DNA from: Algoriphagus sp. PAP.12
GTDB taxonomy: Bacteria; Bacteroidota; Bacteroidia; Cytophagales; Cyclobacteriaceae
Direction of reading: 5' to 3'
Assembly (NCBI RefSeq): GCF_026652115.1
Contig: NZ_JAPPSQ010000016.1
Coordinates: 49,745-113,744, forward strand
DNA length: 64,000 nt
A model generated the notes under the pieces. The model saw nothing but the letters and a program-made list of their open reading frames with translations, was not told where the DNA came from and ran no database searches. Both the position numbers and the translations under genes were made by a program. Numbering within the stretch: position 1 is the stretch's first letter; the number at the start of each line of letters is the position of its first letter. Of the stretch, positions 45,064 through 53,477 are shown one piece after another.

Positions 45064-46386
45064 TCATTTAGAAGTCCTCTCCCACCAGTCTTCTAATTCT
45101 TGAGTCAATTTCTTTACGACTTCAGGATTTTGGTTTGCCACATTGATTTTCTCAAATGGATCTTTTTTGATCTGATAGAGTTGGACAGCAATTCCTTTTT
45201 CCGGTTCGGCTAAAATCAGCTTCCAATCACCAGAAATGATCACACGATGCTCCAGACTTTTCTCAGGGGCATGTACATCCACCATATCATGAGAAAAATC
45301 CACTGCATAGATACTTTTTCGAGTTTCCAAAGCAGCTTGATCCAACACATTTATCCCTTCCATGGGAGTCACTCCTTCCAGACCTGTAACAGCTAAGGTG
45401 GTTGTTGGAATATCTACGCTACTTACCAAATGGGTAGTATCCACTTTGGGTGCAATACGGCCAGGCCAGTGAAACATGATCGGTGTTCGGATCCCGAAAT
45501 CGGCAGGATCTTGTTTCGATCCCGGCATAAACTGATTGGTTTGATCGGGGTTTTGAATCCAGCCATTATCAACTACAAATACGACCATTGTATTTTTATC
45601 GAGAGAATTTTCTTTTAAAAAGTTCATTAACTCTCCCACCGTCAAATCCAGCCATTCGCACATTGCCCAATATTTGGCAATTGCTTCAGATGGAGCTTTG
45701 GGTAAATATTTTTGTAACAATGAATCCGGTGGAGTGTGTGGAGAATGTGGCAAGAATGGCGCATACCAAACCATAAAGGGCTTTTCCTCCTTTCCCGCCA
45801 ATTGTATAAAATCATAAATCGGCTTCATTCCCTCCCTACCAATTGCCAAACCAGCGTCTCCATGCCTTCCACCGGTTGCAGCATTGCCATGGGTCATTCC
45901 ATGGGTAAAGCCGGCATCTTTCCAGCTTTTCCCCCACCATTTCCCTGTTTGAAGCGATAGATACCCTGCCTTTCCTAGAGTCTGAGGGATGGTAGGTCTT
46001 TTCTGAAATTCATTTAAAAAGATTTGATATTCTTTAGATCTTTCCAACTGCCATTCAGGACTATATCTTCTTTCTTTAGACTCAAAGAGAGGATCATTGC
46101 CTGTAATTTTTGTTTGCTGAGGGTAAAGTCCGGTAATCAAAGTTGCCAATGAGGGACTACAAAGGGGAGCTGTTACGTATCCTCGGGTGAAGGTAAGTGA
46201 CTCTTTTGCCAGCCGATCTATATTAGGGGTTTCAATTTGAGGATGCCCCATAAACCCGAAGTCTGTCCATCCCTGATCATCTGATATGATGTAAATGATA
46301 TTGGGCTTTTCAGACTGCGCAAAAGCAGAAGAATAAGCAACACCAAGAAAAACTATTAAAAGGTAAGTTATCTTAATTCTTTTCAT
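45064..46386 (-). CDS. Sulfatase-family hydrolase with altered CSPSL active-site motif
   Basis: 440 residues with a signal peptide (A-Y-S-S-A-F-A-Q). The alkaline-phosphatase/sulfatase fold is clear: N-I-I-Y-I-I-S-D-D-Q-G-W near the start, V-V-F-V-V-D-N-G-W, and L-Y-Q-I-K-K-D-P-F-E in the C-terminal part. The maturation site, normally C-x-P-S-R, reads C-S-P-S-L-A-T-L-I-T-G (Cys76, Leu80): the conserved Arg is replaced by Leu. In known sulfatases that Arg is needed for formylglycine formation and for catalysis. It may therefore be an unconventional sulfatase, a phosphohydrolase-like member, or inactive. Confidence 0.88.
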   Translation of the reverse strand: MKRIKITYLLIVFLGVAYSSAFAQSEKPNIIYIISDDQGWTDFGFMGHPQIETPNIDRLAKESLTFTRGYVTAPLCSPSLATLITGLYPQQTKITGNDPLFESKERRYSPEWQLERSKEYQIFLNEFQKRPTIPQTLGKAGYLSLQTGKWWGKSWKDAGFTHGMTHGNAATGGRHGDAGLAIGREGMKPIYDFIQLAGKEEKPFMVWYAPFLPHSPHTPPDSLLQKYLPKAPSEAIAKYWAMCEWLDLTVGELMNFLKENSLDKNTMVVFVVDNGWIQNPDQTNQFMPGSKQDPADFGIRTPIMFHWPGRIAPKVDTTHLVSSVDIPTTTLAVTGLEGVTPMEGINVLDQAALETRKSIYAVDFSHDMVDVHAPEKSLEHRVIISGDWKLILAEPEKGIAVQLYQIKKDPFEKINVANQNPEVVKKLTQELEDWWERTSK

Positions 46387-46490
46387 TAGGAGGTAGGGTC
46401 GATTGTCATATTACATGGGCTATTTCTTTAAGTTAAAAAGCTTTAATTTGACTTCTACCCTGCCATATCATGGTCAATGATTTATCTATC

Positions 46491-47834
46491 CTATTCCTCT
46501 AAGCGCTCTGGTGTCTTGGGAATCTGATTGGATAAGTGATTATTTCCATCTTTATCTTTATCCAAAACAAATGCATCATAAAGGTCTCCCCTAGCTGTAA
46601 AGGCCTTGTATTCCAACCTATCCTCTTTGATTTGAATCCATTGGAATAACTGTGTATTGAAGGCTTTACGGTCCATCCAAGGATCATTCCCCACATCATA
46701 CATTTTGGGTCCAGCCACTGAAACAACATACATAGGGCCTTCCCCAATAACATCTTTTCCATCACGATTGAGGACTCTTCCCCTAGCATAAGCATGATCA
46801 TGGCCCTGAAGAACCAAATCCACTTTATACTTTTCCAATATTGGCTGGATAAACTCAATCATATCCTCATTGATCCGGTCTGGTTTGGTTGAGAAAATCG
46901 GATAATGGAAAGTAATCACAGTCCATTTCTTAGGATTTTCGGTCAGTATCTTTTCCAACCATTCCACCTGAAGCATCTTTTTCTCAGGAATTTCATCAAT
47001 CAATTCCGCGTCCAAAGAGATTACTTTCAACTCTGGATAATTGACCTCATAAGCCACCTCTTCCAACCCTTTTGGACCATTGGTCGGAAGATTGAATTGT
47101 GGTCTCCAATGATGAGATAAGGTTACAGGGTTCTTGGCATATTCATGATTTCCCGGTGACATCATGATCGGAGTAGAAGAATGAATGAATCCTCCAGCTT
47201 CGAACCACTCTCCCCATTCATAATCAGAATCCTCATGGTTGATCAAGTCTCCTGCATAAAGCATAAAATCTACTCTTGGATACTGAAAATAGGTTTCGCG
47301 AATGACCCTACTCCACATCGAAGCCACTTCATTTTGGGCATCTCCAAAGTAAATAAAACTGACATTGTGATCATTTTCAGGCATTTTAAACTGAAACCAT
47401 TCACTCCAAGCCCGCTCATTACCAACCCGATAAACATAGGTTTCTCCTGCACTTAATCCATCCAAATCCACCTCATGATAGTGGGCTTCTACCTCTGGCT
47501 CATCGTCTTGCTGAGTTTTTAGGTAAGAGGTGGTGGCTTTTATTCTTAGAGGAGATTCAGCATGTTCCGGTCCGTCAGTTGCCACTGCAAATTCCAAAAA
47601 AGATTCCTTTTCGCTGATCCCAGTTCTCCAATTGATCCCGACAGCTGCAAGTGGATCCTCAGCCAGGTTCAGGATAATTCTATCTGGATTGATTTTCGGC
47701 AGATATTGTGGTTTCAGTTTAATTGAAGCCTCATCTTGAGCAAAGACCTGAGCGATTATCAAAAAATTGATACTTAGTGAAAGGAAAAAGATAGAATTAA
47801 AATGATTCTTAATTTCTGAAAAGTAAAATGACAT
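46491..47834 (-). CDS. Purple acid phosphatase-like metallophosphoesterase, exported
   Basis: 447 residues from the ATG at 47834; the longer frame needs a TTG. The signal peptide ends A-Q-V-F-A-Q. A fibronectin-like PAP N-domain (about 35-140) precedes the two-metal phosphoesterase domain. Its five motifs read Y-F-G-D-A-Q, L-Y-A-G-D-L-I, S-P-G-N-H-E-Y, V-I-T-F-H-Y-P and L-Q-G-H-D-H-A-Y. The first motif has Gln after G-D-A, where D-x-G/x-Q variants are known. Probably periplasmic phosphomonoesterase or phosphodiesterase. Monocistronic. Confidence 0.9.
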   Translation of the reverse strand: MSFYFSEIKNHFNSIFFLSLSINFLIIAQVFAQDEASIKLKPQYLPKINPDRIILNLAEDPLAAVGINWRTGISEKESFLEFAVATDGPEHAESPLRIKATTSYLKTQQDDEPEVEAHYHEVDLDGLSAGETYVYRVGNERAWSEWFQFKMPENDHNVSFIYFGDAQNEVASMWSRVIRETYFQYPRVDFMLYAGDLINHEDSDYEWGEWFEAGGFIHSSTPIMMSPGNHEYAKNPVTLSHHWRPQFNLPTNGPKGLEEVAYEVNYPELKVISLDAELIDEIPEKKMLQVEWLEKILTENPKKWTVITFHYPIFSTKPDRINEDMIEFIQPILEKYKVDLVLQGHDHAYARGRVLNRDGKDVIGEGPMYVVSVAGPKMYDVGNDPWMDRKAFNTQLFQWIQIKEDRLEYKAFTARGDLYDAFVLDKDKDGNNHLSNQIPKTPERLEE

Positions 47835-48010
47835 TTTCTTATTAAAACCCAAAAGTAAATAGATCAGGCTATTCTTAATAAGATTAAATTCCCACTATTT
47901 AATTTAAAAATTATTTGAGAGCCCTACCCTATTTTTAAAACTATAAAATACTTTTAAAAGTACTAAAACTAGAATGGTTAATCATAGAAAGTTTTCAAAA
48001 TCAGAACTCA

Positions 48011-48832
48011 TTAACTCTGTAGCATCCTTTTAATTGCTCCCAATGCAACAATTTGTTCTCCAGATTTCACCTTTTGAACCATATCTGACTTCCAAAGTTG
48101 TGGAATCACATTTTTCTGACAGGAGTCTAGCAAAGCTTCCCAATATCCGGGTAATCGAATAGTACCTCCTCCAATAGAAATTTCATTGGGGTTCAATAAA
48201 TTGATTAAACCTGCCAATGCTAAGCCCAGATAATATCCCCCTTCTCGGATTACCTCTAAAACCTTTTGATTTCCAATTGAAGCCTCCAAAACCATTTCTT
48301 GTGAAGTCATTCCTAATCGATCTGCCATATATTGACCACCAGATAGTTCATCCAACCGCTTCACTTCTCCTTTGTATTGAATTGGAAAATAACCCATCTC
48401 CCCAGCCCATCCATCAGCTCCCAACATGGGTTTACTATCTGAGATCAAAGCCGCTCCTATACCTGTCCCCACCATGATAACACCACCAGTAAAGGAATCT
48501 TCAACATCCCCATACTCCTGAGACAAGGCTGCTTTAATATCATTGCTTAAGAAGACTTTAAACGGTAAATCATTCCAATCTTGATCTGGAGACCAACCTT
48601 TCAAATTTGGTAAAACATCACACTCAACGATTTTATTGTTTTGGACTAAACCAGGCACTGCCAAACCAATACCCTGAATATTGAGTTGATTTTTTTTGAT
48701 AAAATTTTGGATCGCAGATTTAAAATTCTCTCTATTAAACTCCTTTCCTGTTGGAATTTTTTGTTGGATCTTTCCATAAACTAATAGCATTTTGGTGCCA
48801 CCCAAATCGATCCCTAAAAATTGATTGTTCAT
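48011..48832 (-). CDS. ROK-family sugar kinase-like protein lacking the zinc motif
   Basis: 273 residues. The ATPase phosphate-1 motif F-L-G-I-D-L-G-G-T-K begins at residue 4 and the second phosphate motif reads G-T-G-I-G-A-A-L. A G-E-M-G-Y segment is present where ROK kinases have G-H/E-x-G. The C-x-C-G-x-x-G-C-x-E zinc cluster that typically follows is absent; the stretch has no Cys. Short members without it exist. Substrate is probably a hexose (glucose/fructose/N-acetyl sugar) but this is not shown. Confidence 0.82.
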   Translation of the reverse strand: MNNQFLGIDLGGTKMLLVYGKIQQKIPTGKEFNRENFKSAIQNFIKKNQLNIQGIGLAVPGLVQNNKIVECDVLPNLKGWSPDQDWNDLPFKVFLSNDIKAALSQEYGDVEDSFTGGVIMVGTGIGAALISDSKPMLGADGWAGEMGYFPIQYKGEVKRLDELSGGQYMADRLGMTSQEMVLEASIGNQKVLEVIREGGYYLGLALAGLINLLNPNEISIGGGTIRLPGYWEALLDSCQKNVIPQLWKSDMVQKVKSGEQIVALGAIKRMLQS

Positions 48833-48889
48833 AAACGAGGGTCAAAATCAAATTATTCAATTACCAGAAAAACATCTCAAAGGACTCTT

Positions 48890-50020
48890 TCATTTATCTT
48901 TTGAAATGCCTTTACCTTTACAAACTCGGCTTTCAAAATAAATTTTGCCAACCGATTTCCAATATTTAAAAAATGATGGAAAATAACCAGATACTTCTTC
49001 AAACATCCAATCCCTGTTATGCTTTTTCCCATTATAATGCGACACAGTGGGGTGTTCTTTGTAATGAATTTGAGATTGAAATCTGGAATCAAAGACTTCA
49101 TCAAACTCCCCAACTATTATCTGGATTTCAGGAATATTCCTGGAGAGTTTTAGAATAAACTCCACAGTGTTAGATGAAATCGGATACTTTTGAAAAAAAC
49201 TAGGTTCCAATAACAAAACCCGATTTGAAGGTTTTTCTGTACCCCATGCAGGATCTAAATTGTAAAAATTGTAAACATAAATCGGAAGATCAGAATTCAG
49301 CTTAATTGCTTGACTCTTTGGCAGGAGAGTTTTCAATTCCAAATTTGAGATTTCTTCTAATTGTTCGGGAACAGGGATTTCTTTTATTTCTTCATATGAT
49401 CTATCCAGAAATGTATTCTTCTGGTCAAAACCCGAAAATCTATTGATGGTTTCTTGGTTGACAAAATACTTTTTGGAGCTAAAAGAACCTGCGACCCATT
49501 GCCAACTTAAAGCATTACTTGCCCAATCAGCATCCAGCAGATGATAATACATCCATTTTGCAGGAGTCAACCAATGACTTCTTCCCATGTTGCAAACTAG
49601 GCTGGCAACAAACATCCTGGTATGATTATGCATATAACCTGTTTTGTAAAGACGATCAATCCCCTGATCCACAGCTTCAATACCGGTCTTTCCATCTACT
49701 ACTGCTATGGGCAACAGATGATTGGAAACCCTTTCTTGAACTTGCTTGATATCCCGATCAATTTCGTCACCCAGCGATTTCCAAACCTGCTGAAAATAAT
49801 CTCTCCAAGCCAGTTCCTTTAAAAAAACATCAATTTCCTCAGGCTTATACCCCCTTCTCAATACTGATTCAGCTATTAGTTTGGTAGAAATTACCCCTCT
49901 TGAAATATAAGGAGAAAGATAGGTCACTTTTCCATCAAGATAGTTCCTGGTCTTTCCATAAGCTATGGGATCAACAGCCTCTACTTGTGCTAAAATATTC
50001 TTATAGCCAGTCTCAAACAT
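48890..50020 (-). CDS. Photolyase/cryptochrome-related protein with N-terminal FAD domain (apparently permuted)
   Basis: 376 residues. The FAD-binding helical domain typical of the C-terminal half of photolyases occupies about 1-225 (L-S-P-Y-I-S-R-G-V-I-S, K-E-L-A-W-R-D-Y-F, T-G-Y-M-H-N-H-T-R-M, L-D-A-D-W-A-S-N-A, W-Q-W-V-A-G). There is no upstream antenna domain: the frame begins 8 residues before the FAD helices. A Rossmann-like segment (V-Y-N-F-Y-N-L-D-P, V-L-L-L-E-P-S) comes after it. The Fe-S cysteines of PhrB-type enzymes are not present. It is last in a three-gene unit, starting 1 base after the DUF2805 stop. It may repair DNA with light or sense it; activity is inferred. Confidence 0.85.
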   Translation of the reverse strand: MFETGYKNILAQVEAVDPIAYGKTRNYLDGKVTYLSPYISRGVISTKLIAESVLRRGYKPEEIDVFLKELAWRDYFQQVWKSLGDEIDRDIKQVQERVSNHLLPIAVVDGKTGIEAVDQGIDRLYKTGYMHNHTRMFVASLVCNMGRSHWLTPAKWMYYHLLDADWASNALSWQWVAGSFSSKKYFVNQETINRFSGFDQKNTFLDRSYEEIKEIPVPEQLEEISNLELKTLLPKSQAIKLNSDLPIYVYNFYNLDPAWGTEKPSNRVLLLEPSFFQKYPISSNTVEFILKLSRNIPEIQIIVGEFDEVFDSRFQSQIHYKEHPTVSHYNGKKHNRDWMFEEVSGYFPSFFKYWKSVGKIYFESRVCKGKGISKDK

Positions 50021-50021
50021 T

Positions 50022-50306
50022 TTATCTCTTAGAGATTTTATTATGTGTAATTAACCTCTGTCTAGAACATTTAAAACGCTGGATTTCACCAGACCTTTTG
50101 CTTTCATGCTTCAGACTTATTTTTTGATTTACCCGCTTTCTCCATCGCTTGAAACTGGAAGACTTCAACACCTTCCTCATTAATTGAATCACTTCCTTCT
50201 CCACAATCCCAAACTGGGTTTCAATGGCTTCAAAAGTTGTACGATCCTCCCAGGCCATCTCAATGATTCTATCTAATTCACTTTCACTAAACTTTTCTAA
50301 TTCCAT
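50022..50306 (-). CDS. DUF2805 / TIGR03643-family small protein
   Basis: 94 residues. The family signature I-I-E-M-A-W-E-D-R-T-T-F-E-A-I, then Q-F-G-I, V-I-Q-L-M-R, and F-K-R-W-R-K-R-V matches the TIGR03643/DUF2805 group. It looks like a compact helix-turn-helix-type fold with a highly basic C-terminal tail (pI clearly alkaline, K/R-rich), suggesting nucleic-acid binding. In Bacteroidota and marine proteobacteria this family often sits next to photolyase-like genes, as here. Function unknown. Confidence 0.85.
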   Translation of the reverse strand: MELEKFSESELDRIIEMAWEDRTTFEAIETQFGIVEKEVIQLMRKVLKSSSFKRWRKRVNQKISLKHESKRSGEIQRFKCSRQRLITHNKISKR

Positions 50307-50323
50307 GATTTAGTTTATTCTTT

Positions 50324-51016
50324 TTAGCGTATGGTACCTATCCCACCATCCAAATGCAGAACTTGTCCGGTCATCCATTTACTTTCTTCACCTAAAAGAA
50401 ACAAAGCAGCATTTGCAATATCCTCTGGGCTTCCAATAGCTTTTAAAGGATGCCTTTGCGCATTGGCCTCTCTTTTTTCTGGGGTAGAAAGAATACTCTG
50501 AGCCAAAGGAGTATCTGTAATTGAGGGTGCAATGCAATTCACCCTTATTTTAGGTGCTAATTCAGCCGATAAAGCCCGGGTTAAGCCTTCAATAGCACCT
50601 TTGCTACTGCTTACTAAACTGTGAAAACTGAATCCATTTTGCACTGCCACAGTGCTAAAAAGAACAATACTCGCCTGTTCAGATTTCTTTAAAGCAGCTA
50701 AACTAGCCTGTATGACTTTTACAGCACCTATTACCTGCAATTGATAATCTTTGATAAAATCATCCTCCTTGAATCGATGAAAGGGTTTGAGTTGAATTGA
50801 TCCGGGGCAGTATATCAAACCATCCAGTTTCTCCGGAATAAATGAGAATTCAGATGATTCTTCCAAGACATTCAAATAATGAATAGTTGAATTAGTAGGA
50901 GTACTTTCAGGCTGGTTTTTGTAATAAGTTCCTATTACATGATGGTGTTGTCCCAAACGATTGAAAATTGCATTCCCTATCCCAGTACTACAGCCAATGA
51001 TCAAGTAATTTTTCAT
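50324..51016 (-). CDS. SDR-family protein lacking the catalytic Tyr
   Basis: 230 residues. The cofactor motif reads I-I-G-C-S-T-G-I-G-N-A-I (degenerate T-G-x3-G-x-G start). The C-terminal P-S-I-T-D-T and L-H-L-D-G-G segments are normal for SDRs. The active site, normally Y-x3-K, reads S-L-V-S-S-S-K-G: Lys is present but the position of Tyr is Val. It heads the operon with DUF2805 and the photolyase-like gene (17- and 1-base gaps). The loss of Tyr suggests a non-classical or non-catalytic role. Confidence 0.88.
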   Translation of the reverse strand: MKNYLIIGCSTGIGNAIFNRLGQHHHVIGTYYKNQPESTPTNSTIHYLNVLEESSEFSFIPEKLDGLIYCPGSIQLKPFHRFKEDDFIKDYQLQVIGAVKVIQASLAALKKSEQASIVLFSTVAVQNGFSFHSLVSSSKGAIEGLTRALSAELAPKIRVNCIAPSITDTPLAQSILSTPEKREANAQRHPLKAIGSPEDIANAALFLLGEESKWMTGQVLHLDGGIGTIR

Positions 51017-51077
51017 CCATTTAAAACCCTGATCAAGACATTTTGTTTAGAAACTTATTTCAATAGAATACGCTAGC

Positions 51078-51923
51078 TCAACCTTCTACCAATGTATTCT
51101 CATGAGTCAAAACATGGCTTTTGACCTTTTCTTGAAATTGTTGAGGAGTTTGTCCTGTATGTTGCTTGAAAAATCTACTGAAATAAGATCTATCTTGGAA
51201 CCCTAACTTAAAAGCAATTTCTTTCATCGTATTCTCACTATGGATTATTTGTCTTTTAGCTTCCAAAATCAACCGATCATGAATTAATTGAACTGCTGTC
51301 TTATTTAGTTTTTCCTTCAGGATTTGGTTTAAGCGCTTGGCACTAATTCCCAATTTTTCAGCATAAAAATCAGCTGTTCGCTCTGTTAGATATTGTACCT
51401 CCAAAAGCATCATAAATTCATAAACTCTCTTTTCATGCAAATCCTGTAAAGTAAAATGATGTTCTTTAAATTGGATAAGCTTCAGTAATAGTACTTTTAA
51501 GAGAGCTTTGAGCATTATTAGATTTGCTGCATCTTTTTGATATTCCTCCTCCATCAGACGATAAACGGCCGACAAACTTTTAGCATTTTCTTCATTCACC
51601 TGCAAACAGGAAAACTCTCCCTGAATATTGAATATTCTAAAGACATCCAGTAAAAACTCCTTTATATCGTCTTCCAATAGCTCCTTTTTAAACGAGATCA
51701 GTACTCCTTTTTTCCCTGCCTTATTCAATTGATGTACACGGTATGGAGGAATCAAGTAAATCCAATCACCCTTTAGTGTCTGAAAATCATGTTGAAGGGC
51801 ATGAAGAGCCTCTTCATTTTGAAGCCAGACGATTTCAAAAAATTCTCTTCTGATCGGGTCATCCAAGTAGGCAGGAGGGCAATCTGCCAGATCTCTTATA
51901 AATATGACTTTATCTTGTAACAT
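51078..51923 (-). CDS. AraC-family transcriptional regulator
   Basis: About 281 residues from the ATG at 51923; the longer frame starts with a TTG. The N-terminal cupin-like sensor (about 1-165) includes H-A-L-Q-H-D-F-Q-T-L-K-G-D-W-I-Y-L-I-P-P. The C-terminal double HTH ends with M-K-E-I-A-F-K-L-G-F-Q-D-R-S-Y-F-S-R-F-F-K-Q-H-T-G. It is divergent from hxlB-hxlA, which is the probable target; two dyads lie between the genes. Inducer unknown (formaldehyde or a sugar phosphate is plausible). Confidence 0.9.
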   Translation of the reverse strand: MLQDKVIFIRDLADCPPAYLDDPIRREFFEIVWLQNEEALHALQHDFQTLKGDWIYLIPPYRVHQLNKAGKKGVLISFKKELLEDDIKEFLLDVFRIFNIQGEFSCLQVNEENAKSLSAVYRLMEEEYQKDAANLIMLKALLKVLLLKLIQFKEHHFTLQDLHEKRVYEFMMLLEVQYLTERTADFYAEKLGISAKRLNQILKEKLNKTAVQLIHDRLILEAKRQIIHSENTMKEIAFKLGFQDRSYFSRFFKQHTGQTPQQFQEKVKSHVLTHENTLVEG

Positions 51924-51960
51924 ATTCCATTCAACTTTCTCTAGATACAATACTCTTGCG

Positions 51961-52020
51961 GGTATTTTCCAAATAATACCACAATAATAGACAATAACAC
52001 CATGAGAGATTTGATCATGG
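51961..52020. promoter_or_regulatory. Two dyads in the AraC/hxlB divergent region
   Basis: GGTATT-N8-AATACC (51961-51980) and CCATGA-N9-TCATGG (52000-52020), both perfect 6-bp arms, in the 190-base gap between the regulator and hxlB. A -7-like TAGTTTTG lies at 52077-52084, before hxlB. They are candidate regulator sites; sequence only. Confidence 0.4.
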
Positions 52021-52114
52021 GCAAATTATACCACACAAGTATCAGATTGTATACGTCTAAGCCCTGAATCCGATCCTAGTTTTGCAATCCCTATTTCAAC
52101 AAACCTTTTAAGAA

Positions 52115-52699
52115 ATGGAAGCTACTATCAAGGATACTTTGGTCCATCAGCTCAATCAGGCATCTCAGTCAATCGCTCATGAGCATGAGAGACTCAGAAA
52201 CCAACTGGATTTCTCAGATTTAGAAGGATTGATATCTGAAATCAAATCTGCAAGACGCATCTTTTTGATTGGAATGGGAAGAAGTGGCTTTATGATGAAA
52301 GCTGCTGCCATGCGACTCATGCATTTGGGATACCAAGTCCATGTGGTAGGAGAAACTACAAGTCCTGCAATCGAAAGTGGAGATTTATTGATTGCAGGCA
52401 GTGGGAGCGGCACAACCAAAACCATTGTCAATGCAGCCAAAACAGCTCTTTCAGTAGGCGCTCGAGTCGCCTGCTTTACCACTCAAACCAACTCTCCATT
52501 GGCTGAACTTTCCGATCAAATTATCAAAATCGAGGCTGCGCAAAAGCAAGAACAGCAAGAGGAAGTTTCTATCCAATATGCTGGAAGTCTGTTTGAGCAA
52601 GCCCTGCTATTGACCTTTGACTCGATCATTCAAGTAATGTGGAAATCTATGGGAAGCAGCGCAGATGAGCTCTGGAAAAGACACAGCAATTTAGAGTAA
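52115..52699 (+). CDS. hxlB: 6-phospho-3-hexuloisomerase (RuMP pathway)
   Basis: 194 residues, SIS domain. Isomerises D-arabino-3-hexulose 6-phosphate to fructose 6-phosphate. The sugar-phosphate motif I-G-M-G-R-S-G-F-M-M-K (about 52-62) and the G-S-G-S-G-T-T loop are both intact, and the length is typical. The next gene is its pathway partner hexulose-phosphate synthase, so formaldehyde fixation/detoxification is the probable job. Transcribed away from the AraC regulator. Confidence 0.93.
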   Translation: MEATIKDTLVHQLNQASQSIAHEHERLRNQLDFSDLEGLISEIKSARRIFLIGMGRSGFMMKAAAMRLMHLGYQVHVVGETTSPAIESGDLLIAGSGSGTTKTIVNAAKTALSVGARVACFTTQTNSPLAELSDQIIKIEAAQKQEQQEEVSIQYAGSLFEQALLLTFDSIIQVMWKSMGSSADELWKRHSNLE

Positions 52700-52746
52700 T
52701 AAGCAAAAATTCAAATACAGACATTTACATAAACCAACAAATACTT

Positions 52747-53373
52747 ATGGCAAAATTACAAGTTGCAATCGACCTATTAAACACAGCTGATGCTATCGCA
52801 TTGGCGACCCAAGTTGCTCCCTATATCGACATTATCGAATTGGGTACTCCCCTGATCAAAAGTGAAGGACTTTCTGCTATCACTGCAATGAAAGAAGCTT
52901 TTCCAGATAAATTGGTCTTTGCTGATTTCAAAACTGCAGATGCTGGTGGATTGGAAGCCGAAATGGCATTTAAAGCCGGTGCGGATAACATTACCATTTT
53001 GGGTGCCACAGGTGATTCAACCATTAAAGGAGCAGTAGAAGCAGCAAAAGCTTATGGAAAAGCAGTGGTAGTAGATACTATCGGAGTCAAAGATAGAGTG
53101 AAGCGAGCGCAGGAAGTAATAGCATTAGGTGTAGAGTTCGTAGAACTACATGCTGGTTTAGACGAGCAGGCAGAAGAGGGATATTCAGTTCAGGTATTGA
53201 TAGATGAAGCTTCCAGAGCTGGGGTTCCAGTATCCATTGCAGGCGGAGTCAATAAAAACAGCATCCAAGCAGTTAAAAACTCAGGAGCAGTAGTGGCAGT
53301 TGCCGGAGCAGCGATTTATGGCGCTGAGAATCCTGCTGAAGCAGCAAAAGAATTAAAAGCATTATTGCAGTAA
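52747..53373 (+). CDS. hxlA: 3-hexulose-6-phosphate synthase (RuMP pathway)
   Basis: 208 residues, an orotidine-decarboxylase-family TIM barrel. Condenses formaldehyde with ribulose 5-phosphate. Motifs: E-L-G-T-P-L-I near residue 32, D-F-K-T-A-D-A-G-G (active-site D-x-K-x-x-D) at about 59-67, V-E-L-H-A-G-L-D, and S-I-A-G-G-V-N for phosphate binding. Directly downstream of hxlB, with a 47-base gap and its own terminator. In heterotrophs the pair detoxifies formaldehyde. No methanol or methylamine dehydrogenase is seen here. Confidence 0.93.
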   Translation: MAKLQVAIDLLNTADAIALATQVAPYIDIIELGTPLIKSEGLSAITAMKEAFPDKLVFADFKTADAGGLEAEMAFKAGADNITILGATGDSTIKGAVEAAKAYGKAVVVDTIGVKDRVKRAQEVIALGVEFVELHAGLDEQAEEGYSVQVLIDEASRAGVPVSIAGGVNKNSIQAVKNSGAVVAVAGAAIYGAENPAEAAKELKALLQ

Positions 53374-53399
53374 AAAACGAAATAGGTCATTCATTTAGC

Positions 53400-53437
53400 A
53401 AAACCTCCAGGAAATATATCTGGAGGTTTTCTTTTTT
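53400..53437 (+). terminator. Terminator of hxlA
   Basis: Perfect 11-bp stem (AAAACCTCCAG / CTGGAGGTTTT) with a 9-nt loop and a downstream CTTTTTTT tract. Confidence 0.85.
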
Positions 53438-53477
53438 TCACCTACTCGGATCTCAACAAATGGCTTAACTTTAAACC

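Noticed and set aside
46499..46858. 119-codon minus-strand frame
   Set aside because: Overlaps the metallophosphoesterase gene in another frame, which has all five metal motifs; the product is Met/Ile-rich and unlike a protein family.
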